The notes beneath the pieces are model-generated. The model saw only the letters and a program-made list of their open reading frames with translations. It was not told the DNA's origin and did no database searches. Both the position numbers and the translations under genes were made by a program. This document shows positions 41,924 through 53,700 of a stretch of 64,000 bases of DNA, piece by piece. Positions within the stretch are counted from its first letter, which is position 1. Each line of letters opens with the position of its first letter. The stretch comes from Toxorhynchites rutilus septentrionalis (Eukaryota > Arthropoda > Insecta > Diptera > Culicidae): positions 158,361,335 through 158,425,334 of the forward strand of contig NC_073745.1 in the NCBI RefSeq assembly GCF_029784135.1, read 5' to 3'.

Positions 41924-43423
41924 CAGCGTTGCCAATGTTCCAGTTTAAACTGGATTCTTCCAGTTTATTTATCTCGATCCAGTCAAACAGTTAAATCCTG
42001 GAAACTTCCAGTTTTTCAAATATTATCCAGTTTTATCCAGTTTTTTATGTGTTTATGTGTTTATGTGTTTTATGTGTTTATTTTATGTAAAATAAATTAT
42101 CAGTGTATAAATATTATCTCTCCCTCACTCTTGTTATCCTGGCGGAAACTGCGGAGAGAACTATTTCTGAATATATCCATGGCAAAACAAAGAACAGAAA
42201 CAGGCTGAGAAAAGTTATGCTTGTTTACCTTTTTGGTCGAACCAGAATTTCACCCAAGAAAGATTATCCTTCTGGAGAAATCTTTGTAACGATAGATTCC
42301 TGCTATACGCAGCTGAAAGACGAAGGTATCGAAAATTCAGGAAACGTTTATTCGAAATGTTAAAGTTAAGTGCCGGTTTCACTAGTTATACAAAACTGCC
42401 ACGATTTGAAGCGTTTTTCATCAAATCGTTGATACAGCACAGATTGAACATGGAAAAACTTTAGGAAATGAGAAAAACAAAGCACGATAGCCGAAATATG
42501 TTCATTCAAGTATTATGCATTGATTCTGATTTTCTATCTGTTGAATGAACCTGAATAAATAAATCTTGTAATTTTTTTAATTTGTATTTTTTAGAAGTTT
42601 CAATGAAAGAAAAAAGCTCAACTAATATAATTCTAGCGGTCACAATTATAAAAACTTAACATTTGGCGAGAAGTGAAATTGAATTATAATTAAGTTTAGG
42701 AAAGTTTTGAAGTCAATATTACTGAAATTTCAGTTCCTGCCAAAATGTCAGTTGGGGCTTATTGATAAAATTTATGGAATGATTAATGATTGATGAAACG
42801 AAATTGATGAAAAAATGCAGTTCATTTATTTTTAGTACAATTTTTTGCCTTCAATATTTTTAACATTCTTGTGAGTGCGAAAAAGATAGCAATGAAGATG
42901 GTCAAAAGAAACACTACAGAAATGTCAAAACTCGCGATAGAAGAAAAAGAACAGAGGATTGAGGTCAGGTTCGATGCAGTGCTCTATAACCAGAAACCGT
43001 ATCCCCATGCACCTCAATTAATCACATTGGCGATCAGTTCAGCGACGATCTTCTATCTGCGATTCTATGGACATAGAGCAAAAAATACGAGATTTTTCAA
43101 GTTTTACTTATTTCTAACGGTTCTAGAAAAAGTATTCTCAAATATTTTTCACAGTAATGTTCGAGTAGCGGGAAACTTTGATTTGCTCGAATGTTGTTAT
43201 TAATGAATAGTTTATTTCGCGATTTTATGAAGTACATACAAATACTACACGTGGCTTCGAAAGAAAATTCGATTTCTCAAGCGTTGAAATGGGTAAAAGG
43301 AATCATTTTAGATAAATCAAAGCCGATCTTCTTAAAACAAAACTGTTTTACAGGATCCAGTTTTGTTCCAGTTTTTTTAGGAACAATCTTCCAGTTTTTT
43401 GAAAAATATTATTGGCAACCCTG
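41924..43423. mobile_element. hAT-type DNA element, 1.5 kb, with 8-bp target duplication
   Basis: Ends CAGCGTTGCCAAT and, in reverse complement, CAGGGTTGCCAAT (12 of 13 matching) are flanked by the exact 8-base duplication GCTACAGG at 41916-41923 and 43424-43431. CAG-starting ends and 8-bp duplications are hAT hallmarks. Both subterminal regions are packed with CCAGTTT motifs in both orientations, likely transposase-binding repeats. Two interior open frames (86 and 110 codons) show no hAT transposase motifs, so it looks non-autonomous. A short TTTATGTG repeat lies near 42045-42085. Confidence 0.85.
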
Positions 43424-43739
43424 GCTACAGGTGAGCTAGATTATTTTGTATCGTACACGAAAATTACTCACACGTATAAAATAACGTGCAGTGTGTGTGC
43501 GCTATTTTGAACGCCTAATACTAACTAGTACTAACACGAGGACTTCTATAGCATACTTGATAAATGTCTAAGTTCGTGTGTTTAGGCTCACGATGGGTAA
43601 ACAATAAACCGTCTATTGATGGGGTAACTTCTTTTTTGCAACAAAAATCATGTTTTCGTTCCTATTTATATGGACGTAAAAATAAGATTGCGTACGCGGT
43701 TATGAATTAGTGTCAGGGGGAAATGGAAGTGTGGATTGA

Positions 43740-43940
43740 AGTCAGTTGAATGAAGAGGTAGATTTGTCAGAAGAGGTAGTCGAGTCAGTTAAAATAACAA
43801 CTGACTGGACTAGTTCATCAGTCATCCTCGCTAGTCAACGCTAGTAAATTCATTTTCTAGTCAAGTCACTTTTTGTTGGCGGTGACTGCCGAAGCAGTTC
43901 TAGTCGAAGCGAAGCTGCTGAGAGTAGAGTCGGTCCTCGT
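43740..43940. repeat. AGTCA/TGACT-rich repeat region, right half
   Basis: Counterpart of 41620-41915 across the hAT insertion; see that entry. Includes GACTGGACTAGTTCATCAGT and GCTAGTCAACGCTAG. Confidence 0.4.
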
Positions 43941-43996
43941 TTTTCACCTTCGAAGATTTCGGGCCCTGTTTAGAATGCCTCTCTCATAGAAGTCTT

Positions 43997-45879
43997 AAGG
44001 TGGCCGTACACTGTTTGCCCGGAGGTCAAATATTTGTTATTTTTTGACAGATAAGGTTTAATTTGATATTTGTACAAACACTGGGCCTGATTCTCCTGCG
44101 CGAATGGAATGTGACAGCGATGAACTCCTCAAAGTCACATGACCCAGGTCACCGTATCGCCGAAGGCGATTGTCCTGACGTGAGAGGTTCATTTTGGAGT
44201 AAAATACCCAATGAATTACAAATGGTGCAGTGTTCATTGAAATATATGTCAAAGCTTGTGATTTTCGAAAGGCTCTATATATTCAATGTGTTTCATGAAT
44301 GAATATTTTTTTTATTTTAAAAATTTTTATTCTTTGTTACAAATATGTACAGGAAATAGTTTCGTTCATCTTTATAAATGTTTTCCTCTTATTATAATTG
44401 ATGAAAAATAATATCATTGAGATGAGAAGACAAGAAAAAATATATTTTCAAATCTGTTATTGCACAGTCCCTTTGCATTAATATGAGTGTATGTTATTTG
44501 AATTGTTTTGATTTCGTATCCATGTTTTGATTCCACATTCGTATTTTGACTTAGTATCCGGTGCTGATTCCGTAATAATTACGCTGAAAGTTTATCGGAA
44601 TGTTGACTATTCTTTATAACATTGCAGTGAACATTAATTTCATAGTCGCCTCACATAAAAGCCATCAAGGTAAGATATATTTATAATGGCATTTAAATAA
44701 ATTTAAAAGCTATTTTTTTCCATAGACAAGGAGCCGATTAAAATGATAGAGCTGCCAAGGATCGTGTAATTCTACTGTCTGAAAGTGCGCTGTTGTCGTC
44801 TGGATTCTCACTGGATGAGCCCGGTGTGCACGCATCTCGCATCTACCTTATGGGTCTTGGAATCGATAAGGACGAAGCTATGAGCACAGATGATAATCCA
44901 GCCGCAACTACTGATGAAGATGCTCCTCCACTAGTGGATGACACCGATGATGCATCACACATGGAAGAAGTTGATTAAACACATACGGTTTTTAACTACT
45001 TAAGTAGCTTTTCGTAATTTTCGAAAGTCTGATTTGTGTTTTTGGAGGAAGGAAACGGTGTGCTGAATTGAGTTTCTCGTATCAGTTAGGGTCAATAATT
45101 GTAAACTTACGTTTTAATTTTGTACCGCGTTATAGCGGCTGCAGAAGATGTATATTCTTGTCATTAGTAATAGCATACCAAATACTTGAACTGACTACAT
45201 GTTAATAATAAATATTAATTATTTCAAAATTCACAGTTTAACTGGATTGCATTCGAAATTGCCTATTTCTTCCGAAAATTTTCACAAAGTAGATGATGAA
45301 TTCATCTTTGAATCTGGAGTAGCAATTGCCCGTTTGGAACGGCGAATTATTAGAGATCGTTCAAATCCTTTGGAAATGCCTAATCCTATTTTTGGCTACC
45401 ATTGCTGGTACTAGTCGATAACAAATGAGGATACGACTTCAAAAGTCACAAAGTGGCATGTTTTTCCACTGCAATCGCCCACGAGAATTGAGTGAGTGTT
45501 CATGAGAGTTCATTCAAGGTAAAAAACTCACCACAGTCGCCTTCGGGAGTTGAGTGAGGCAATTTTTCCGAGCTGTCACTTCTCATTCGCGCATCAGAAT
45601 CAGCCCCACTATTTTGTTTGCCACTCTTCAATTTTCAACAGTAGTAAACAATATCAAACACCGAACATGGAAAAAATCAACTGAAATATTCAAGGTAACC
45701 TAACCATGTACCGACAGGTTCGAAGAACAGACTGAAAAAATATTTTAGGCATCCAATAATTGAATATTTGCTTGTCGTGTTTTGTGTAGAATATATTTCA
45801 TCAGTACACGTTGACCAAATTTTATCTGTCAAAAAGAGTCAAATATTTGGCTTCGGTCAAACAGTGTATGAGCACCCTT
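43997..45879. mobile_element. Inverted-repeat DNA element of unknown family carrying an Hsp90 fragment
   Basis: Long imperfect inverted ends of roughly 70 bases: left AAGGTGGCCGTACACTGTTT at 43997, right in reverse complement AAGGGTGCTCATACACTGTT at 45879, continuing with matching CAAATATTTG and TTTTTGACAGATAA blocks. A 6-base AGTCTT flanks both sides (43991-43996, 45880-45885) as possible target duplication. No transposase is visible. The interior contains a degenerate 3' coding part of an Hsp90 gene (44727-44978). The combination looks like gene-fragment capture by a non-autonomous transposon. Confidence 0.75.
44727..44978 (+). pseudogene. Hsp90 (Hsp83-type) C-terminal fragment
   Basis: About 83 codons matching the C-terminal dimerisation region of cytosolic Hsp90: [45 protein letters not shown], and the hallmark terminus [10 protein letters not shown] before TAA. 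Intact MEEVD binds TPR co-chaperones. Decay is visible: a lysine codon is now TAA (44739-44741), and about three residues are missing after RIYLM. Upstream, AAG|GTAAGA at about 44669 and CCATAG at 44720-44725 look like intron borders, but the sequence before them is not recognisable as Hsp90. The rest of the protein is absent. Confidence 0.9.
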
Positions 45880-45929
45880 AGTCTTTATCACAACCTTCTC
45901 TTGATCCAAATTTCTTAAAAATCAGGAAA

Positions 45930-46140
45930 TTTTGCAATGCGAGAACAAAGTGCTTATCGTTTAGTACCAAGTCATGACTACTATATGGTGGGTGCATTAA
46001 AACATCCCAACCAAGGTCCTGAAGTTTCTAGTGAGTCATTACGGACATGTATTACATTGCGTTGCACTGATGGAACACAACACTTCTTCTGTTGGCTAAT
46101 TATGGCCGTTTCTTGTCAATCGTCGATTTATTTGAAGTTA
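45930..46140 (-). pseudogene. mariner transposase shred
   Basis: On the minus strand a segment reads like LGWDVLMHPPYS, preceded by remnants of the preceding catalytic block. The frame breaks within ten codons. No termini were found. Confidence 0.6.
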
Positions 46141-46199
46141 AATAATGTGTTTTTATATATTTCTCATCTTGTATGTTTGAATTGTACATATCGTTAGAA

Positions 46200-48890
46200 A
46201 AACAGAGTTTTGTTAAAAAGTAGACGTTTGCGTCCCAACTGTCTACTTCTGGACGATTTTTTTCAAATTCGTTCAAATGCATCGAATGATGGTCAGACGG
46301 ATTGAAAGTTACAATCTTTCGTGTGTTGTTACAGAGAAGACAAGGAATCAGTTACAAATAACATGACGATAGATAAAGTGTAAAAAGTATAAATTCATCT
46401 TTTGTATAATTGGCATCGTACTTTATTAACGAATATAGAAGTAGAAAAGAGTCAACTGGTTAGGGCATTACGAAAATTCCCATAGCTCCTTCGGAGCATT
46501 TCTCCCTTCGCGCGGGGGACATTCCATTTCCACTCTTGAATCGTATCAACTTATCCGGACGACCGACGCGTATCAGCTGTAGGGGACAACGCACAGAGCG
46601 AAAACAAAACGAGAAGCCCCGGCGAACGTTTTCCATTACACAGTGTGGAGCAGAAAAATTTGTAACAAAACATTTCGCAGTCCAAGCGCGGGACAAACGG
46701 CGAGCAACAACAATAAAAGTTTGAAAATAGAAATGGAAGCGGGGAAAAAAGCAATCATCCAAGCATGCCACAGACAGACGAAATATGAAGTTTATGTCAA
46801 AGTTTATGACAGAACCAATTAAAAATATCCTGAACAATATAATTTTTTGTCATGTAAATGTGATATGGCTGTTTGTTCGGTGTGTTCACTCTCTTTTTTT
46901 TTTGGTGGCTGTTGGTAGTTTTCACGCTGGCACGATTCCGCTTGTCATCGCCAGCGAACGTATGATGATTTGTACCACTGCGTGCGTGAATGACAATTGA
47001 TTTCGTTGAAATCTTACAGGTGTGTTTATACGCGATCGGTTTCCAATTGGCTTAATTCTCATGCTCATCGGAGGGTGGAGGGTCAATTGCTTTCAACAAT
47101 GTGTATCAATAGTTTGGAGTGACAGGAATTAGCTTATGGAACTCATTATTCTGTGTTTTAACATACATTGTACACGTTGGGAACTTCACTGTTGTATTAC
47201 CTGATTGAACACCATATAAGATAGTTATCCGTTGTAAGTTCCAGTGACTCATTCTTTTGATAGTGAATAAACAACACTTCCTTCATCCATATACCCTACT
47301 AGCTGACCCGTTGCTCTGCCATATAGTTTATTCCTAGAGAATATTTTGATTGGTAAACATAACGAATACGTTTCAAGAGAGTTTGTATGTTATCGTTCAG
47401 ATCTGTAAAATTGATCTGAATGATGTTTTGAACTGCGAAACATAAATATGCGTATCTCTGTTTTCGAATTTTCCAATTTTATTTTAAATATCCTTATTCT
47501 ATATATTAGATATGCATAGTCCTTTTATCGAATTTCCTATTCATCTCAAATATCCTTCAAAGTGCTCTATCATTCTAACTTGGGTGAAGACAAACTCAAA
47601 CAACATATGGACCACGCAGATCTGATCAACCGTTCTCCCGTGATGATGAGTTATACGTACGTGGGAAAAAACCTCTTTTATATATAAAGATGTAGAGGTG
47701 AGGACATCATGTACTACCTTTTACAACATAGATATTTATGATTGAATGAAAAACTACCCTTTCGTCTTTGGTGATGAATATTAAAAAAAAAATAATCGCA
47801 CCGCAAATCGGAAGATATTCTTGAAAACTCCAAAAAAAAAATCTGCGTAAGGTTCATTTGCAGACACAGAAACACATACACACATTCAGAAAGACACAAC
47901 TCTTTCATCAGTTTACGTCCGTGGAGGCAAAACGATCCTAATCAATTCAACGATCAGCAAGCAGTGAATAGAACTAAACGCCTCTGTCGGTAAGATTAAA
48001 TATCACTCTGCATTTTCTTTACCCATTCCCTGAATCTGAATCAAGCTCTCTGGCGATATAAAATATTTAAATTGGATGTTAATAAATTTCTTACGCTTTG
48101 TTATGTGTGATCAACAGCCGATAACAGGAGGAAAGTAATATGCAAACTACTTATCTTGGCACCATTCGACTGGAACATGTCAACATAACACTGTGATCCC
48201 ATAAACAGTGAGCCAGTCGATAGAGCAAGTCCACAAGATATAGAAGCGAACAAGTAGAAGACAGTCGTGCGTAATGCTAAAGATACGATTTATGGTTTAA
48301 AAAAGCATAAAACTACGCTTTATTATGCCCCGGTGAGTCAGCTCTGGCCGCAGAGCTTTTAATGAGCCTGTTTTCGGATGGTGGTTTGATCGAATGAAGT
48401 TTATTTTTGATATGTTCAATCATCTGACGACTAAATGAGTTGCATTCCGAAGAATTTGTTTCTCAAGCTATCAAAAAAGACAAACATACTTGAAGAAGAT
48501 CTGACTTATTGAAATTATTTGAAAGATACAGTGTGCATTGTTGAAAAAAATGCTTCCGTTTGATGTCGGAACAGGAGCGTTGTACGGCTCTCATGTTAAC
48601 TTTGCGAATGCATCTATTGATTCTATCATCCAACTGATTTCAATTCGTGGCTCTCCAGTTATTTTTGTACACCAAGGCACTCAAAAACCCTAAAAAATTG
48701 AGAGTTTGAGATTTTTCAGTACAAATGGGGTCGAATGGGTATTCAGGAACGATTGGGATTTTTTGGTATGATGCGATGACGCTTTATCCGTTCACAACAC
48801 GTATTCTCCATCTGCATGATGTTTTTTGTTGAAACGGGATCTAAATTTTCGTTAAACATTCATGTTGGTACACATCTTGATTTCTGGGAG
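46200..48890. other. AT-rich stretch, no gene recognised
   Basis: No transposase, RT or RNA-gene motif was recognised over about 2.7 kb. At 47290-47700 a block begins CTAGCTGACCCGTTGC and ends near TATATATAAAGATGTAGAGG. CTAGCTGACCCG-type starts occur at the edge of common insect repeats, so this may be a dispersed element, but I cannot name it. Confidence 0.4.
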
Positions 48891-49000
48891 TAAAATGAAA
48901 TAATTAAAGTTAGTTTTGGCATCATTCATTTAATTTATTTCGCCTTTATGTCCGAATGCGCGAACTTTGCCCTCACCCCAATCATAAGGCTCTGCACGAC

Positions 49001-49830
49001 CTAAGAATCGACGGTTTTTTGCATATTAACCCATGCTTTTTCATTTCTTCTACATTCTTCACCACTTTGGGCCGTTTTAAAAGGTGCCCCTTCATAATAG
49101 CCCAGTATTTTTCTCAATTCCAGAGTATTTAGGGGCTTCAAATCTATTGGCACGAACTCGACATCATTTACCTTATACCACTCTAGCACATTCTTCATGT
49201 GGTGGCATGATGCCAAATCCGGCCAGAAGGACCGTAAAAGAATCGTAGGAGAGGGAGAAGCCGCTTTTGGAGACACTCTTCCAAACAGACCTGTCCATTC
49301 ATTATGCTAACGAAAGGTGTACTATGCTTTCCGCAAGTACAAATCACTTGCCAAATTGAGAACTTCAGGACGTACTTTGATATCTTCTGTGTTCGAAGGT
49401 TCACGGGAACATCCAACTTATCCTTGGCAGTCACAAACAGGTTTCCTGGAATCTGGTTGAAGTCCGCCTTCATATACCCTCGCCATCCTCGTCATCCATT
49501 ACGCAGCAGTGTGGTTTCGTTAACTTCAGGTCGTACAACTTCCGGGTACGGCTTTTTGCGTATTCTGTTTTTCGTCACGGTTTGGGGACTTCTGTACTTA
49601 AACATACGTAGTCCAGCTCGAGTTTTGGTATTCTGCACGAAAGTCTTGCTCATATGCAACTTTTTAGCCATATCTCGAACTGAGGCGTTCGGTTTCCGAT
49701 TCAAAACCACGCGTTTGTGATCGTTCTCATTGATCTGACGGCTTTTTTTCGGATCTTCGCTTCCGAGCAACAAGCAGACGTTCTTCAAACCGTTTTATGA
49801 TACCAGACATCGTGGAATTTATGATTCCCA
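49001..49830 (-). pseudogene. ITmD37E-type transposase relic
   Basis: Minus-strand blocks in order: an HTH-like region (VVLNRKPNASVRDMAKKLHM, SKTFVQNTKTRAGL), KFSIWQVICTCGK, CLQKRLLPLL, FWPDLASCHHMKNVLEWYKV (second catalytic D) and PLNTLELRK, where the equivalent of the IEKYW glutamate is in another frame (R-IEK). These match the DD37E group of IS630-Tc1-mariner transposases described in mosquitoes. Frameshifts between blocks make it dead. Terminal repeats were not found. Confidence 0.8.
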
Positions 49831-50059
49831 ATTTTTTTTCCGATGGCACGACATATTCTTATTCTTGAAGTACTCGTGCAAAACATTTCCGAGCACGCAC
49901 TGTTTTTTCGTCGCCACTTTGAAAACATTTGCGTACCAACTCAGAGTGTAAATAATACACATTAAACAATATCTACGCAAAATTTCAATTAATTTTGCCC
50001 AACGGAATAAAAGTTAGAGCAATTTGAGTGTGTGTGTGTGGATTTTAAACGGTACACCC

Positions 50060-50360
50060 CTCACATTCGTCGTCCAAAACAAAACATTTTCCGAAATAAT
50101 GGTTTCCAGGGCTTTTGCCTTCCTTCGGAACCTTATTCTGACTCTTATTCTGACTCTTCTATTTTTTTCAGATGTACTGGTGAGAACAGTTGAACTTTTT
50201 TTGCGGCATCCTGCTGGCTCAGTGAATCGTTGTTGTTAAAGGCACGAGAAAGAGAACGAAGTCCTTTTGTGTTCATAATTTTGGCTGGTCTTCCTCTATG
50301 TTGCTTACGAGTAGTTGTTGGGGATCTTAGGATATGGTAAATACAAGAACTTCCAATGCA
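50060..50360 (-). pseudogene. Possible Tc1-like HTH fragment
   Basis: On the minus strand codons read SPTTTRKQHRGRPAKIMNTK, then LRSLSRAFNNNDSLSQQDA. A GRPxK linker followed by a second helix-turn-helix is typical of Tc1-like DNA-binding domains. Duplicated GACTCTTATTCTGACTCTT nearby suggests slippage. No catalytic domain follows in frame. 50361-51700 has nothing recognisable. Confidence 0.35.
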
Positions 50361-51718
50361 TCCAGAAATCTATCCAGAGCACGCCACTGGTAGATGATTA
50401 TTGAAATGTTTGCGTCAAATGCAAGCATTGGATCTGACCAATATGTGGTTTCAATCAGAGAGCACTACTTGCCACACAATACGCAAGATAACCGATTGGG
50501 TGACGAGTTTAGTGAGCAACTATTCTCTCTTTTTGGATCTGTGAGAACGTTTGTGGGTTAGGTAAAGTCTCTCGCTTGAACGGATATTCCTGCAGCGATT
50601 AGAGGCCTCTCCAAAAATCAACCTGTATTTAGCGCATTGATTCAAACTTCCTAGCGATTTGATATTTCTGTTATATTAACATGATTATAACATGTTACAT
50701 AACATATTACGTCAAAAGTCCTTATTGTCCAATAGCCACTGAATCTGCTGATAGAAACAGGTTATTGAAAAAATTATAGAAGGTTGTGCCCAAGATACGA
50801 CCGCATTGTTGACGTAGAACTACGCTGTTATTTTATATAAGTCGCTTATTTATACCTTCGGATATTATTCTATAATGCTGTGAAATTTTAGAAACAACTG
50901 CTTAGTAGAATAATCTCTGAAATGGTTTTTCATTTTAGAATCAGTTAACGATAATTGATTGATGATTCATTCTTGCCCTCGCAAAACAATACACTAGCTG
51001 ATCGTATGTCGTAATTTATTTCATGTCAATGCATTGAAAATTAACCTCGAACGCTATTCCGGTGGCCTTTTTCGCAATAGACTCGGCTACAGTCGATTAT
51101 ATACATGATGCACCAGCACCATTATTCCACATCTCATAACTACATCAATATATCTTTGGCACCGCATGGAAACAACAACAATGACAACAATTGCAAGTAT
51201 CAAATATCATGCTACATGTTATTTAGTATTGCCTCAAAGGAATCGCACCTCTAGGCATCGTTCGTACAACGTAAACTAAGCGCCAAACAAGCGTTCTCCA
51301 TAGCATGCATACAGAGCCATACATTGGTGGCTTGAAACTACTAGGAATATAAACACTTCTAATCATTTTGCGCTATTCTCAAAAGAAACGCTTCTGTTAA
51401 TATTACTGACCTCGAAAAAAGTTGCATTACTTTCTCGTGCTCGAGAGAAGCGCTGCTGTCACCCTTAGTGGAGGAAGTTTTGCTACTGGCAAGCAAAACT
51501 TAATCACATACAAAATTTCAGAACATTTACTTTCTTGGTGACTAAACAAGCGAAATAAACTTTTTTTGTTAATAACTGTTTTTGGCGTACAAGCTTAACG
51601 CATTCTTCGCCATAACGTCAGTTTAATGCATTGATGCATTCTCAAAGGCACCAACGAAGCCCTTATGATGATGGAAAACAAACAATGTTAACTGCTTGGA
51701 AAAAGGCTGAATTATGCC

Positions 51719-52130
51719 TCACAGCTTGTTCTCTGCTGTAACACCCATCGATGCGAATTCGCTGATGAATTTGTCAAGAGCGACCGCCTTCACCACCAGT
51801 GGGGGGAGCTTGATTTTGGTTGCTGCCTGGGTAACGGCGATTACATTTTCGACCGACGCGCCGAAATCGCCTACTTCACTGTTGTTCGATGCGGTATCAC
51901 ATTCGCGAAGGCTCTGTTCAGTGCTGCTGTTTGCGGTTTCACTGCACCAACATCGTGTGCATCATTAGATGTCGCTTGCCTCGAAATTTTATTGCCCCTG
52001 GCAATGCGTTCGTTTTTTGCAGGGCTAGAGCCTTGTTCATCACACGCTACGCGAAGCGTCCAATTTATGACGCGGAAAGAAAAACACACGATACGAATAA
52101 CGCGAAAAACGAACAGAAAAACTAAACGAC
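51719..52130 (-). pseudogene. jockey-type ORF1 N-terminal relic
   Basis: A minus-strand stretch reads KIKLPPLVVKAVALDKFISE, then FASMGVTAENKL and a stop. PPxVVKxV..xKL..E..xxGI.A..KL is the conserved beginning of the RNA-binding part of jockey-clade ORF1 proteins. Upstream codons are frameshifted. 52131-52460 on the same strand may be the 5' UTR. No ORF2 is present, so the copy is truncated or deleted. Confidence 0.6.
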
Positions 52131-52811
52131 GATATCCAAGTTGGATTACCACTGGTGGGGTCCAATCTTAGATCGAAGCGCAGCGAAAGCAAAGTGAACT
52201 GGATTGCTCAACAGTCCGATGCCGAATGAAAGTTTGCCTCAGCGAGATCCACCGTCTATAGTCTAGGCAAGTATTCCCCTTCATTCTTCTACTTTTCCTT
52301 TGTTCACGGAGACTTTGAATCCTACAATTTCCCCTCTGTTGGTCGTCGATAAGTTGCTCGTTATTGACAGCTCTGTTTGGGAAAGCACACAAATGGACAT
52401 AACAAATGTATGGGAAATGGAAACGCTTAAAGTTTTCATGAATTTTAACCATTTACAAACCAGGGGATTCTAATGTATAGTATATTTAACAAATCTTACG
52501 GAATTTCCGATTCGTTTGGTATGTAAATCGCCAAAATCCGTTCGCGGCGAAAATAGTAATTAACGTTAACTTTATTTCATAAAAACGTGACATTTTTTTT
52601 TGATTTGGCACCCTTAATGAAAGACGTAGTTCTACGTCAAAATTTTTCGCATCACTTACCTCAATGAATCCTGATTCATACCTCTCCCCTCTAACAACTA
52701 TCCCTTTCATGGTGATCGCAAAGAAACCACGCTATAGAGACAACCCTTCTGACCTTCTACCAGGATTTTCTGTATTGGGGTTTTCCTGATGGCTCTTTCT
52801 GGCTTATGTGT

Positions 52812-52988
52812 TATTAATAGCATCCCGGATAAATCTCTCGAAGGCTGCGAGGATGATTTCACTGGTCAAATATCCTTCTAGCTTCAATTGAACCGCATTG
52901 GTCGGGAACACGCTGCGGGAAGTATGGAAAAGAGAAATCAAATAGCTGCGCTTGTTGCCGGTGCATATGGTTGCAATTAACTTTGCTT
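52812..52988 (-). pseudogene. Unrecognised coding-like remnant
   Basis: About 58 codons remain open on the minus strand: IAQAKLIATICTGNKRSYLI, SLFHTSRSVFPTNAVQLKLE and GYLTSEIILAAFERFIRDAI. Composition is protein-like and unlike the surrounding AT-rich DNA. Neighbouring codons in the same direction (GEWQQIAKQEGLAEQDGD near 53150-53200) may belong to the same ancestor. I do not recognise the family; a transposase or a fragment of a domesticated gene are both possible. Confidence 0.35.
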
Positions 52989-53684
52989 GAGCAATACATT
53001 TATGTTTTACAGGGCGGATGACCTTTTCGACTAATGTATTGATGTGCTGTATTCTATGGGTTCTTAACCCATAACAGGAGGTTTTCTACGTGAGGAAACA
53101 AACCACTCGATATCCCCATCTTCAAGATATCACTCGATATCCCCATCTTGTTCGGCTAAACCTTCCTGTTTAGCGATTTGTTGCCACTCGCCACAGCTTT
53201 CACAGTTGGAAATTTTTTTTTCCATCCAGCTTTGTGACATGTTGTACAGTAAATTACATTCAATGCGACGTGCCGGAGCACCACTCAGTGTCGCATTGGA
53301 GGCGATTTTAACCTGTAATTGAACATTTGCGATGACAGTGGTACAGTGTCGACTTTCAATGTGGGGTCATAATTTAGATTTCTATGTTTACAAAAATGTC
53401 CAACTAAATATGTCGCATTACATGTCCGTCCAATTAGCTAAATGTCGAACTAATTGTAAATTACTGTACTTTCAATCTGGAAACAATTTAAGAATTGGTG
53501 AAAATTGAATAATCAGGAAAGTCCCCAACTATCAATAAGCTCAGAACAACTGCCAAATTCACATACTCATCAGATCCTGGCAAACAAATTATGAAAAAAT
53601 CAATTTGTGTTTTATTATTATTTTGGATATTATTTTAGAAAGCATTGAACTGTATTTCGTAAACTCTTTTTTGAAAGGTTTAAT

Positions 53685-53700
53685 GGCCCTGATAAGCGCC
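53685..53700 (-). terminator. Histone 3' end stem-loop (one mismatch)
   Basis: GGCGCT - TATC - AGGGCC on the minus strand. Five of six stem pairs hold, and the loop fits the histone stem-loop-binding protein consensus. It is the processing signal that replaces poly-A in replication-dependent histone mRNAs. Confidence 0.75.

Noticed and set aside
42103..43203. hAT transposase in the 1.5 kb element
   Set aside because: The two open frames (86 and 110 codons) lack hAT catalytic or dimerisation motifs.
44669..44725. Firm annotation of an intron before the Hsp90 fragment
   Set aside because: GT and AG borders fit, but the upstream sequence is not recognisable as Hsp90, so the intron remains only a possibility.
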